From Paratrimastix pyriformis (Eukaryota > Preaxostyla > Paratrimastigidae), in the NCBI GenBank assembly GCA_027972325.1, contig JAPMOS010000041.1:228407-292406 (forward strand): a DNA stretch of 64,000 bases, in the 5' to 3' direction. A program made the position numbers and the translations under genes. Numbering within the stretch: position 1 is the first letter of the stretch; the number at the start of each line of letters is the position of its first letter. Shown here piece by piece: positions 34,331 to 44,327 of the stretch. Under the pieces are notes generated by a model. It was not told the DNA's origin. It made no database searches and was given only the letters and a program-made list of their open reading frames with translations.

Positions 34331-34859
34331 ATAAAAAGTAGATCGCCGCTCCCCTACCGCCCGAATATGATGGCGTCGTCCCTTCGATCGTCTCTGGGGC
34401 GGGGAGAGAACTTATGCCGACTTGCGTCGACATTTCGCGCCCGGGCGGGCTGGCCGTGTCGGAGTCTCTCTTCCTGGGGCCGTTTCGGTCTCCGGAGGAG
34501 CAGGCTCTCGCGGCTGGGTTGCCCCAGGTGACCTGACTCTGGAGTCGGTCCTCTCGACTTTCTCCGGAGGTCCCCTCACTGGAGGGCCCAGACTTTGCGG
34601 GGGCGCGTCCCCGGGGTCTTGGCCGAGAGGGTGTGGGCGCAGTCGGCGTCCTTGTCTCTGGACCAGGCCTTGGAGCTCAATCGAGTCTCGGCCGGCTCAT
34701 CTCCAGTGGGGGGCCGTCTCAACAGGTTTCAGGCGGCCTGGGACGGGCTGCGGTTCCAGTCGGATTGGAGCCGTGGGGTGATTGGGCGGGGTCTCGAGCT
34801 GGAGTGGCTCTCCTCTCCCCGGAACATTGCATCCGGTCCTCTCAGATTCCGCTTTCGGC

Positions 34860-35743
34860 CGAGGACTCGGCTGCCTTAGGGGAGGAAATCTCTGCCTTCA
34901 GGGAGGCAGGTGCCGTGAAGGAGGTGGCCCCTTCGTTCGCCAGGGCGGTCCTCCCTCTCTTCACGGTCCCCAAGAAGGACGGCGGGAGGAGGGGTGATCA
35001 ATGCCGCCCCACTGAACGAGTACGTCTCCTGCCCTCACTTCAGGGTGGAGGGCTTGTCAGTGGCGGCGGCCCTGATCCAGAAGGGCGAGTGGCTGATGAG
35101 CTTGGATTTTCCAAGGCCTATCTCCACGTCCCTTTGCCTCCCGCCACCTCGAGGTACCTTTGCTTCGAGTGGGAGGGAAGACCTGGGCGTTCGTGGCCAT
35201 GCCTTTTGGCCTCAACGTTGCCCTCGAGTCTTTACCAAGCTCATGAGGGTCCCAATTGCGGAGATCAGGTTTCGAGGTGTCAGGATTTCCATTTACCTCG
35301 ACGATATCATGATTGTCGGGTCCTCGAAGGAGGAGGCTCTTCGGCACACAGTTTTCGTTGTGCTGCTCCTGACCGAGTTGGGCTTCGTCTTCAATGTGAA
35401 GAAGTGCACGAAGTCCCCAACGACGTGCCTCGAACATTTGGGCATGTTAGTGGACTCGGTCAGGATGTCCTTCCGGGTTCCCCCTCACAAGGTGGTGGCG
35501 ACCTTGGAGTTGATCAAGGGAGCCTTGGGAAGGGGCCAGGACAGGCCTTTCTCGGTGAGGGAGCTCGCCAGACTGGCGGGTTCGCTCTCCTGTCTGCGGG
35601 ACGCGGTTCTCCCGACCCACCTTTACACTCACAACCTTCTCCGGTTGGCGTCCAGAACGAGACGTTCCCCCGGGGGGTGGGAGGCTCGCACGGTTCTCGA
35701 CGACTTGTCGCGTGCGGACCTCGAGTGGTGGAGGGACAATCTG
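34860..35743 (+). CDS. DIRS reverse transcriptase, broken by LINE-B
   Basis: Segments across two frames give VAPSFARAVLPLFTVPKKDG, INAAPLNEYV, the motif A region (LMSLDF then SKAYLHVPLP after a frame change), FTKLMRVPIAEIRFRGVRIS and IYLDDIMIVGSSKEEALRHT (YLDD motif C), then AGSLSCLRDAVLPTHLYTHN. This is the DIRS/Ty3 style of RT. The frame runs to WWRDNL at 35740, where the LINE-B copy interrupts it. It resumes after 38360 as KGFNGASFAL. Confidence 0.82.
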
Positions 35744-38350
35744 TGTGTGTGTGTGTGTGTGTGATACTTCCCGGCTTACGCCGAGTCCGTTATCGGGCCG
35801 AAGCCCGCGGGTAACATAGACCTCCCGGTCCGCCCTCCCCGCGAGACAAGCTCGCAAGAAGGAACGCCCCAAGTGGTCCATGGGTCGGCTCGCGCCCACA
35901 AGGGGCGGTCACCGCCGACACTCGAACTACGTCCCTTCGTCCATCCCTTCCTCGTTCTTCTCGTTCTTCTTCCGTTGCTTGATCGCTACCAGCATAGTTC
36001 TCCGCAGTCCACCCAGTTCGCTCCCAATCTCCTTCTGGGTCTCTTCATCCACAATCCCCAGCTCTGCTGCCAGTCTGCAGTCATTCGCGTAGATTTCCCT
36101 AAGCCCGCACCGTCTTCGCAGTCTCCCAGCAACTTTCTTCACCACACCTTCTGAAATCCCCCTCCAGTTATAGAGCACTTCGCCCTCCTTCGGACGCCCC
36201 TCATAGTCAGCCTCCACTCTTCGCGCTCCCGCCTCCTTTCGCAACATGTTCTCCAATGCCCACAAGGGGCTGGGTCCATCGGGAATCTCTCGGGCCCGCT
36301 GGTTCTCGAAGAGCAGAATGCCCACGTCAAACGGGGCCTTCCCGCACCTTTCTCCCCGTCCGCCAGAAGCTCGGCAGCCAGAAGCTGAAGCCCCTTCCTC
36401 AATGATAAACAGCTCCTTCAGTTGCATGTCCCCCTCAGCGCCAAACCGACTCCATGCTGCGCCTTCATTCCCTGCACCGGCCGCGTCCGGTTTGGCTTGC
36501 CCACTCCGTACGGGACTATCGCGATACATCGGAAGGCTCTCTTCCCAGCTCTACCAATTGGGCTCTCCGCCCAATCACCAATTGCCGTAAATAACCGGTC
36601 CATCTCCTCCTGTGGGTTGTATTCAGGGTTGGCAAAGATGAGGAGGTCGCGATTCTCCTTAAACAACCCGTAGCCATCCAGTCTTCCACCCAAAACCAGT
36701 CATCCTTGCTGGGCGTTCTGAATTCAGGGAAGCTCAAATCGGCATTCCCAGGATGCGAGAATGCCATCGTTGTCAAACTGCCTGCTTGTCTGAGCAGAGA
36801 GGACACCACGTGGGGGGTCGTCCACTGGTTTCGCAGGGTGCTCTTGTGGGTCTGCCCTTCTGCCATCTCCGTACTCATCCCATCCACATATCGATCGCAG
36901 AGGTTCGCCACTTCTGTGGTGAACATTTCCCAAGCTGTCCCAGGTTCGGGCGCGGTACCAGCGCCCCGCGATCGCTCGATGAGCTCCCAGAGTCTGTCCA
37001 TCGCTATTTGCTTACCTCTCACCTGCACACTTTGACCCATAGGCTCCACCCATTTTTCTTGGAGCAATTGTTCTGCATCTTCTGCTCCTTCCCCCTTGTC
37101 CAGCCACGCGATCAGTTTGATCGCATTGGCACCACTCCACCTTTCAGCGACACTGCCCATCAGAGCCGGGCATTCAAAACCAAATGGTTCGTATAGTCTC
37201 GCCCCACACCAACATTTCCCATCCCCTTCACCATTGATGTAGAATCTGATGTTGGCCGTGATGTACCGCTGCAAGATTGCCATCATGGCCAGTCTGCCCG
37301 ACATTTCGCATCGCATGGTCTGCGTATTTATTCCGCCATTTCCCGTCTGAGCATTGATGACCACCAGTGCGTTCTTGCGTTTCCGGGCCGCCCTGGAGAT
37401 GCGTCCGCGGCGGCTGAAGGACTGGAGGCTTGTGCGAAAGTCTCCTCCACCTCCTCCCCGTCGCATTGGTGAACCAACCGAAAACCCCAGGTCCGTTCCT
37501 GTTGCACCTTGCCTATGTCCTGTTTGATGCTTTGCCCGGCAATCTTGTCTGCCAATCTGTTCCCTCCGCATCCAGCGATGCCCCTGTCTCCTGGTGCCCC
37601 TTCACCCACACCAGCCGGACACCCCCTGTGCTCCTTCAGAATTCGCTGTCCCCTTCGAGGAGGCCCTCGGCCTTCGACTCGATCAGGTCCGTCGGTGTCC
37701 AGTCGTCCTTCATCAGCCTCTCCACCCATCCCTTTGCCACCTTACTGTCCGTGCGCACCTCCACGTTTGCATCCTGTCCCACTCTGATGGCTTCCAGGAT
37801 GGCTTCCAGCTCTGCCTCATTGTTTGTTTGCCCTTTCCCGTGCACCTTCTCCCGACCCGCACAGCCAGTGCCCCATTGGACAGCCGCTCCACCACCGCCA
37901 ATGCAGCTCGCCGGTCCTTCTTCTTCTTGGTCGCGCTACCATCTGTGTAAAAAGTCCGCCACTTCAGCTCGGGCTCCTCCACCCGCACCTCCACCTCCTC
38001 ACACTCCGCCCGCAGTGCCTCCCATCGCCTCCACATTGCCTCGTCCCACTTGCCCGCTCTCATCCGGCTCTTCTTGCTTTCCCCGTTCTGGTCCAGGTGC
38101 CTCTCCGCCCCCCTCTTCTTGTCGCTGGCTTCAACATGCATCCTCTCCGTTTCGCCATCCCCTTGCTCGTCGGGCTTCCCTTTCTTGGCGGCCTCCCACC
38201 CCGGCTCCCCGCTTCGGCGTTTCCTGTTCTTCGCCACGACCACCAGCTTTCCTCCTTGCCCCACCATCAGCTTGGCTTGTCTCATCTTCCTCTCCGGGTC
38301 TGGGATCCCGTGATCCTTCCCACCATCCTCCTCTCTCTTGCCCGTATCCC
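35744..38350 (-). mobile_element. 5'-truncated LINE-B copy inserted in the DIRS element
   Basis: On minus it matches LINE-B from about 51794 to 54379 nearly base for base, including RNase H and the whole C-terminal region, with the 3' (CA)n appearing here as (TG)n at 35744-35762. The 10-bp sequence GGACAATCTG at 35734-35743 is repeated at 38351-38360 as a target-site duplication, and removing the insert plus one copy restores the DIRS frame. The target was therefore not a TG repeat, and the dinucleotide tract came with the element. Its encoded protein has its own frameshifts. Confidence 0.92.
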
Positions 38351-38360
38351 GGACAATCTG

Positions 38361-39280
38361 AAGGGCTTCAACGGTGCGTCTTTCGCGCTGCCGCGCCCCC
38401 AGGTTGTCATCCAGACGGACGCGTCTTTCTTCGCGTGGGCGGGGATTCTTCGGACAAACCGTGGCCTATACCAGGAGACCAGGGGCATCTGGCCTCCGGA
38501 GCTGTGTCCCCATTCGATTTCCCCCCTCGAGTTGGAGGCGGGCATCCTGACGCTCAGGGCTCTGGCGCCCCTGGTGAGGGGCCAGCAGGTGCTTTGGCGC
38601 TGCGACAACAGTGCGGTGGTCTGGAGTGTGTCCAAGTGGAAGAGCATGTCCCCCGAAATGAATGCGGGGTTGCGACGGCTCTTTGCTCTGGTCACCGAGT
38701 TGGGGATCCGGTTGGTGACTCAACACGTGCCGGGTTGCGAGAACCGCCGCCCGGACTTCCTGTCGCGGTGGCTCGACCCGGAGGACTGGATGCTCCACCC
38801 GGAGGTGTTTCGGGTGGTCTCGTCGCTGTGGGGTCCGTTTCAGGTGGATGCCTTTGCCACGGCGGAAACCATTTGCTCCCCGGTGGTGGTCGCGCCTGTC
38901 GGAGGTGGGTTGCGAGGCGGTCGACGCTCTCAAGCAGGATTTTTCGAAGGTCCTGGCTTGGTGCAATCCTCCTTTCTCCCTTCTTTTGCCTCTCCTGCGG
39001 AGGCTGGCGTCCCAGCGAGCGACTGCGGTGGTTTGCGTCCCAGTGTGGCCATCGCAACCGTGGTGGCCCCTGCTTCTGCGCCTGCTGGTCCGGCCGCCCT
39101 TGCGGCTGCCAGTGTCGCCGGACCTGTTTCTGCCGCAGTCCACCCTCAACCGTGCTCCGTTGGGTGCTCCGTCTTGGCCAGTCTGGGTGGTGCGACTGTC
39201 GGGCCATCCTCGGGTACGGGAACAGGCCAGGCTGGCCTTCGGCCCGCGTCTGACCGTCCCGTCGGACGAACTGGTCTCCC
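38361..39280 (+). CDS. DIRS RNase H and methyltransferase-like domains
   Basis: RNase H: VVIQTDASFFAWAGILRT, SPLELEAGILTLRAL, VLWRCDNSAVVWSVSKW and HVPGCENRRPDFLSRWLDPE. Next, FQVDAFATAETIC and, in a neighbouring frame, FSKVLAWCNPPFSLLLPLLR and TAVVCVPVWPSQPWWPLLLR. The NPPF motif and following PVWPSQPWW are typical of the methyltransferase-like domain of DIRS elements. A frameshift lies between the two parts. Confidence 0.8.
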
Positions 39281-39402
39281 TCCTTCCCTCAGGGTGGGAG
39301 GGCGTCGAGCCGAGGAGCTCGAGTGCCCGGATTGCTGGGTAGATTGTTGCGACGAGGTCGGGATCGAGGCGGATTCCTCTGCTGAGGAGGAGGCTCTGCC
39401 TG

Positions 39403-40470
39403 ATGTGGGGAACCTCGGCTGCTCCCTTCCGCTCAAGGCTCCCTGACGGTTTGTCGGTCCGGGCGCAAAGCCTTATCGGTGGACGCCTGGAAATCTCGAC
39501 CCAGAGGGCCTATGCCGCCGCTTGGAAACGCTATTGTTCATGGTGCGAGCGGGGGGGTCGGGACCCGTGTGTACGGGACCGGACAGCCCTGGCCATTCAG
39601 ACGGCCAATTTCGTCGCTGACGAGCAGGCGGAGCTCCACCTGGGCTACTCAGCCTGCAAGACCCGTGTGGCTGCGATTTCGACGAGTCTGAAGCCGATTT
39701 TGGGCTTCGCTGTCGGGGAAGAGCCGACGGTTTCCGCTCTGATGACCGGAGTTCGGAAGGTTCGCCCTGAGGTTCCCCGGTACTCAGACCACCCAGATTT
39801 GGGTCTGATATGGTCCTTTTCGACCGCTGGGGCCAACGACGGGCTCGAGGATTGGCGTCTGGTGGCCAAGGTCTCTGCTCTTCTCTTGATTTTCGGGCTC
39901 CGCAAGGCGGACCAGGTGCGCATCGACCTGTCTCGGTCCGATGTTGGCAAGGATGCGCTGCGTTTTCGCGCGCTGACAAAGGAGTCTCGCGCGATGTTGT
40001 GGGTAACGCAGCCTATTCCCGCTTGCCCAGAGCACCCATGCCGTTGCGCGGTGGCAGCGGTGGAGGAGCTCCTGGAGAGGCGCCCGTTGGCGGCCCCGAA
40101 GGAGCCTCTGTTCGTGAGCTTCCGGTCGGGATCGCCGTGCACGGCGAAGTGGCTCGGCTCTTGCGTCAAGAAGCTCATGCTGGAAGCCGGGATTGATCCG
40201 GTGAAGTTCAAACCTCATTGTCTGAGAGGTATGGGTTCTTCTCGAGCGTTGGAGGCCGGGATTCCGGAAGCGCTCGTGCTTCTTCAGTTCCGTTGGTCCT
40301 CCCGCTCCGATACCTTCACAAGGTTCTATCTGCGCAGTCAAAGCTGCAGCAGCTGGGGCAGCAGTTTACGCCTGACTCCCTCGGGTTCTCCGCTGGCGTC
40401 GCCGGTCAGGGGTTGGGGTTGGTGGCGGCGCTTTCTTTCTTTCTCGGTCAGCGCCGGCTTGAGTAAGTAG
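39403..40470 (+). CDS. DIRS tyrosine recombinase
   Basis: A full 355-codon frame. N-terminal SAM-like region: LEISTQRAYAAAWKRYCSWC. Catalytic residues: Arg in LLIFGLRKADQVRI, His-x-x-Arg in FKPHCLRGMGSSRALEAGI and the Tyr in DTFTRFYLRS. A Cys pair (CPEHPCRC) lies between. This enzyme integrates the circular DNA form in DIRS/Ngaro elements. The frame is uninterrupted, unlike the rest of the element. Confidence 0.85.
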   Translation: MWGTSAAPFRSRLPDGLSVRAQSLIGGRLEISTQRAYAAAWKRYCSWCERGGRDPCVRDRTALAIQTANFVADEQAELHLGYSACKTRVAAISTSLKPILGFAVGEEPTVSALMTGVRKVRPEVPRYSDHPDLGLIWSFSTAGANDGLEDWRLVAKVSALLLIFGLRKADQVRIDLSRSDVGKDALRFRALTKESRAMLWVTQPIPACPEHPCRCAVAAVEELLERRPLAAPKEPLFVSFRSGSPCTAKWLGSCVKKLMLEAGIDPVKFKPHCLRGMGSSRALEAGIPEALVLLQFRWSSRSDTFTRFYLRSQSCSSWGSSLRLTPSGSPLASPVRGWGWWRRFLSFSVSAGLSK

Positions 40471-40621
40471 TAACCTGTTGTGGTTTTCCCAATAAGAGTG
40501 TGGTTTCTCCTTTTATTTTTCTTTGCGTCTGCTCCCCGCGCTCGGGCGGGGTTCCTCCGCTAGGCGACTCTCGCTGCGGGGTGTGGTGGTGCCTCGTTCG
40601 TGAGGCTTGTGATCTCTCCTG

Positions 40622-40970
40622 ACTTCAAACGAGTAGAGAATATCTCTACTCCGAGGAACACAATAAAGTGTTCCCTAGAGTGTAACTTAAGTTTTGGGAA
40701 GTATCGACCCAAAACAGAGAGTTACACGAATATAGGAGGAGTAGAGATATTCTCTACTCGGTCCCACCCATCCTCCCAGCGGGAGTTCCCGAACTAGAAG
40801 ATGGAATGGTGCGCCTTGTGCGCGAACCGGGGTGTAGCTGGCTATTCGTGCCGGTATCCGGTTGATTCTTTTCTTCTTTGCGCGAGGTAGGAAGATGCGC
40901 CGAACGCATCACTTCAAACGAGTAGAGAATATCTCTACTCCTCCTATATTCGTGTAACTCTCTGTTTCTG
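40622..40970 (+). repeat. DIRS right terminus with internal complementary region
   Basis: 40622-40716 is the reverse complement of the left end. It is followed by AGAGAGTTACACGAATATAG (40717 on), which pairs with its complement at about 40940-40966, and by the reverse complement of 31640-31740. The right end can therefore fold on itself and pair with the left end, as DIRS internal complementary regions do. Confidence 0.8.
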
Positions 40971-41110
40971 GCCATGTGTGTGTGTGTGTGTGTCATACTA
41001 TTTCGACTGCCAGTAACTGCGCGCAAACACAGAAAACTGAAACAGAGGAAAATCCGTTAATCCGGTCGAAACCGGCGGGTAACATGCCGACCTAAACCCC
41101 TTCAGGGGTA
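40971..41110 (-). mobile_element. LINE-B-type 3' end, minus orientation
   Basis: Read on minus: ATGTTACCCG, CCGGT-TTCG-ACCGG, and further on GTATGACACACA, ending (CA)n at 40975-40993. It is the same ending module as at 30600-30722 and 54290-54379. It abuts the DIRS right end. Upstream on minus (41110-41750) only a poorly readable frame remains. Confidence 0.55.
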
Positions 41111-41820
41111 GGCGTACAGACGGCATGGCGGGAAAGAGAGAGACTGGAATATCGCCGGGAAACAGAATCGTTCAAACACTTGACAGCAATCAAAAGGAAC
41201 ACCAAAAGAAAGAACGGGGCCAGTAGGGGGACAAAGGGATCCAACACTGAGACACGGGACAAGAAGAACAAAAAAAGGGGGGGGCGAAGGATGCAAAAGA
41301 GACAGTTAGAACGAAAAATATTCCCGAACCCAGCCTGTGGGGGTGTGCGTGTTAGGCGTTTGGAATAGGATAGTTCTCCTGGGTAATATACTCGTGCAGG
41401 CACCCTCTCTGCACCCACCCTGCCCACAGTATCGATACTGGGCACTTCTCCTTTTTTCTTGATTTCAACTAGTGCCTGGTAACCGTTTGTTTCCGGTTTT
41501 GTATGTACTGGGCGTCGACAAAAACCCAGAGTGCACAGGGCATTCATGAACGGGGGGGGGGGGGTTGGGGGTTGGGGGGTGGGGTGGGGGGGGGGGTGCT
41601 GCGTGGACGTGCACGCATTCACATTTTCTCCTCTTACGACCCCATCCCCCACCACCCCCCCCCCCCCCACCCCCTGTCTTTTGGTTGATGTAATAGCGAC
41701 CCTCCATCGCTCTCCCCCCCCCCCCCCCCACGTGCGTTGCCAGATCATTTTTGTTTTTGCAGAAAACCGGACCGGAAAACTGCGTGACGGGGACGGGGGG
41801 CGGGGGAGGGGTTTGGGGGT
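41110..41820. other. Homopolymer-rich stretch, no gene supported
   Basis: Contains long G and C runs (41553-41600 and 41655-41735). Minus-strand frames such as NGYQALVEIKKKGEVPSIDT have ordinary composition and could be the body of the truncated LINE at 40971-41110, but no domain is recognisable. Confidence 0.3.
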
Positions 41821-43194
41821 TTATTCGGCGGGGTGGCGCCGACGATCAACAACGGGGACCAGAGCGCCTCCCGCAGCAGGGAGTGGGGCATCGAAGGTGG
41901 CATCGTAAGGCCGCAGCTTGTTGCGCGCGTAGACCTTGGGAATGCCCGCCTTGACCCGGTCGTCAAATTCGATGACGTAGGTTCCGTTGCGCCGGCGTTC
42001 CGCCACCCTCCCGGCCCAGCAGAACTTGCCCATGCCGGGCCGGCGCCATTTGACGGGCGGGTTGACCATGACGGGAGTCCCTCCTCGATCGTCTCTTGGT
42101 CCTTGTTGCGGCGCCGCTCAATGTAGCCGTACTCGCGGTGCCGGTAGAACGCCACGGCCTCCTTGATTTGGCGCACCTCCGGGGCCGTCAGGTTGGCGAA
42201 CTTGTCCGGCAGCTGGGCCATGTCGCCCAGTTGTTCGTACTCGGGGAGGTAGAGCGCCATCATCACGACCGGACGTTGCTGGAAGACCGAAGACACCGTG
42301 GCCGTGTTGTACAGGTTGACGGCGGGCTGCAGGAAGGGCTGCCACGGCAGCTCGCGGTTGGTGGCCGGCACGGCGCATCTTCATCACCCGATTCTTGATC
42401 TTCTTGACGGCGTTCTCGGCCTTCCCATGAGACTGGGGGTAGTACGGCCTCGACCGGTGGTGCTCGATGTGGACCCCGGGCAGCAGGTTCTTGTTCCTGA
42501 GCGGGCGGGTGAGGTGGTGGAATGATGACTGTGAAGAGCAAATCCGAAAGGCATGGGACAGACGCGATCCACTCGGCCACGCGCTGGTTGACGAACTCGG
42601 TCCCATTGTCGGTCACGATCCGGGTGGGCAGCAGATTGGGCTCGTCGCTGGTGAACAACTGAGAAGGTCGGTCACCTCCTGCCCGGTGGCCTTCGTCTCC
42701 CATGTCGCGGCGGCCCACATGTAGCTCGTGAAGTGGTCCACCAGGACGCAGAACGCGCGAGGCGGCTGACAGCTGATCTCGAAGCCGCCACAGTCGAGCT
42801 CGACCACCTCGAGGGGCCGGTTGACCACCAAGGCGTGGTACTTGGGATGCTCGTAGGTGGGCCGGACGGTCTGGCACTGGCCACACGTCCCGATGATGTC
42901 CCGCGCAAGGTGATCCAGGCCAATGATGTAGTAGAGGCCTTTCGCGTAGGCAATCAGAGCATCTCGGTTGAGGTGCCCCTGCTGGACATGCAAGCGCCGC
43001 ACCAGACGCACACGGTTGGCAAGCGGGTAGATCACGGGCACCCAGATGGTCCGGTCGCGGATCTCGTGGTCGTAGCGGAGCCGCTGCAGAACTCCTCCAA
43101 CGGCGCGGTAGAACCCTTCACGGGCATGTTTGCGGCAGTTCGACCGATAACTGCGTGTTCCTTCCCGGACTGAAAAATGAGACAAACGGGGCAT
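41821..43194 (-). CDS. Ty3-like (or Ginger-like) integrase, degenerate
   Basis: Minus-strand segments give a zinc-binding HHCC region (HVQQGHLNRDALIAYAKGL and IGTCGQCQTVRPTYEHP), the catalytic core VVELDCGGFEISCQPPRAFC, VLVDHFTSYMWAAATWETKA, TRIVTDNGTEFVNQRVAEWI and YYPQSHGKAENAVKKIKNRV (D-D-E pattern), then LYNTATVSSVFQQRPVVMMA and a tail PVMVNPPVKW, GMGKFCWAGRVAERRRNGTY and VIEFDDRVKAGIPKVYARNK. At least two frameshifts are present. No RT or protease was seen beside it, so it is a remnant of a Ty3-type element or a Ginger-type DNA transposon. Confidence 0.8.
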
Positions 43195-43529
43195 TGGTCA
43201 TGACATGGAAAACCAAAACAGACGTTCCACACCGTTCAGGATCATGTGGATCCCCCGCGCCGTCCGGTCGTAGCTTCCCAATCAGCCACATCAACTTCGG
43301 CGTCTGCGACATCAACCACGACATCGACGTCAATCTCGGCCGCTTCTGCGGGAGGCAGTTCTCCGAGGGCTGGCTCATGCTCTGCCTCATGCGCTGCCTC
43401 GTCACCGCCACCACCTCCGAAAATAGCTCCTCCTCAGGAAGCGGTGGAGGGAGGTCGTCATCAACCAGCTCCTCAGGAAGAGGTGGAGGAGGTCGACCAG
43501 TTCCTCAGGAAGCGGTGGAGGGAGGTCGT

Positions 43530-44253
43530 CTCCAACCAGTTCTTCTTCGAATGGTTCCATATCAGTGGCGCCACTCGAGTGGCTATCACCCAGGCCATCC
43601 TCCCTCCCAACCCCGGTGGTGGTGGCGTGTTGTTCAATCAAGACAATTTCTCGGTGTCAACATTTTTGCAGAAAAACCGGACCGGAAAACTGCGGGGCAG
43701 ACGGAGGAAGGTTGAGGGAGGGGTGGGGGTGTTGGGTTGGGCTGGTTTAGCCTGCCACGTTACACTGCGGGCGGGTGACGCCGCAGATCAACCACGGGGA
43801 CCAGAGCACCTCCCGCTGCTGGGAGTGGGGCATCGAAGGTCTCGACGTAAGTCAGCAGCTTGTTGCGCGGGTAGACCTTGGGAATGCCTGCCTCGACCCG
43901 ATCGTCGAAATCGACGACATAGGTCCCGTTGCGCCGGCGTTCTGCAACTGTCCCGCAAGCAGAACTTGCCCATGCCGGGCCGGTGCCATTTGACGGGCGG
44001 GTTGACCATGACGGGAGTCCCCACCTCGAGCTTCTTGCGGCGCCGCTCAATGTCGCCGTACTTGCGGTGCCGGTAGAACGCAACGGCCTCCTTGATTTGG
44101 CGGACCTCCGCGGCCGTCAGATGGTCAAGAACCAGTTCTTCTTCGATTGGTTCCATATCAGTGGCGCCACTCGAGTGGCTATCACCCAGGCCATCCTCCC
44201 TATCCCACCCCGGTAGCTTGTTGTTCAGTCAAGACAATTTCTCGGTGTCATTG
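43530..44253. repeat. Direct duplication within the integrase element
   Basis: A block of about 125 bases at 43530-43657 (containing CCATATCAGTGGCGCCACTC and ending at CTCGGTGTCA) recurs at 44128-44253. Between them, 43780-44120 repeats the integrase tail (PVMVNPPVKWHRPGMGKFC, KVYPRNK) with extra frameshifts. Confidence 0.75.
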
Positions 44254-44327
44254 CTGTCGTGTTTCTTCGTCTAAAAACACAAAGCAGAATTGAAAAGAGG
44301 GGTTGAGGGGTTGGACGGTATTACGAG

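Larger units (their letters stand above)
31545..40970 (+). mobile_element. DIRS-type tyrosine-recombinase retrotransposon
   Basis: Inverted termini bound a gag-like region, RT, RNase H, a methyltransferase-like domain and a tyrosine recombinase, all on plus. This set, the inverted rather than direct ends and the extra fold-back sequence at the right end are those of DIRS1-like elements, which integrate through circular intermediates without target duplication. The ORFs carry frameshifts, and a LINE-B copy (35744-38350) splits the RT-RNase H frame, so this copy is dead. Confidence 0.88.

Noticed and set aside
34782-35764. DIRS RT as several independent genes
   Set aside because: The frames join into one RT once frameshifts and the LINE-B insertion are taken into account.
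35815-38370. Separate host gene on minus encoding RNase H
   Set aside because: It is nearly identical to LINE-B and flanked by a target duplication.
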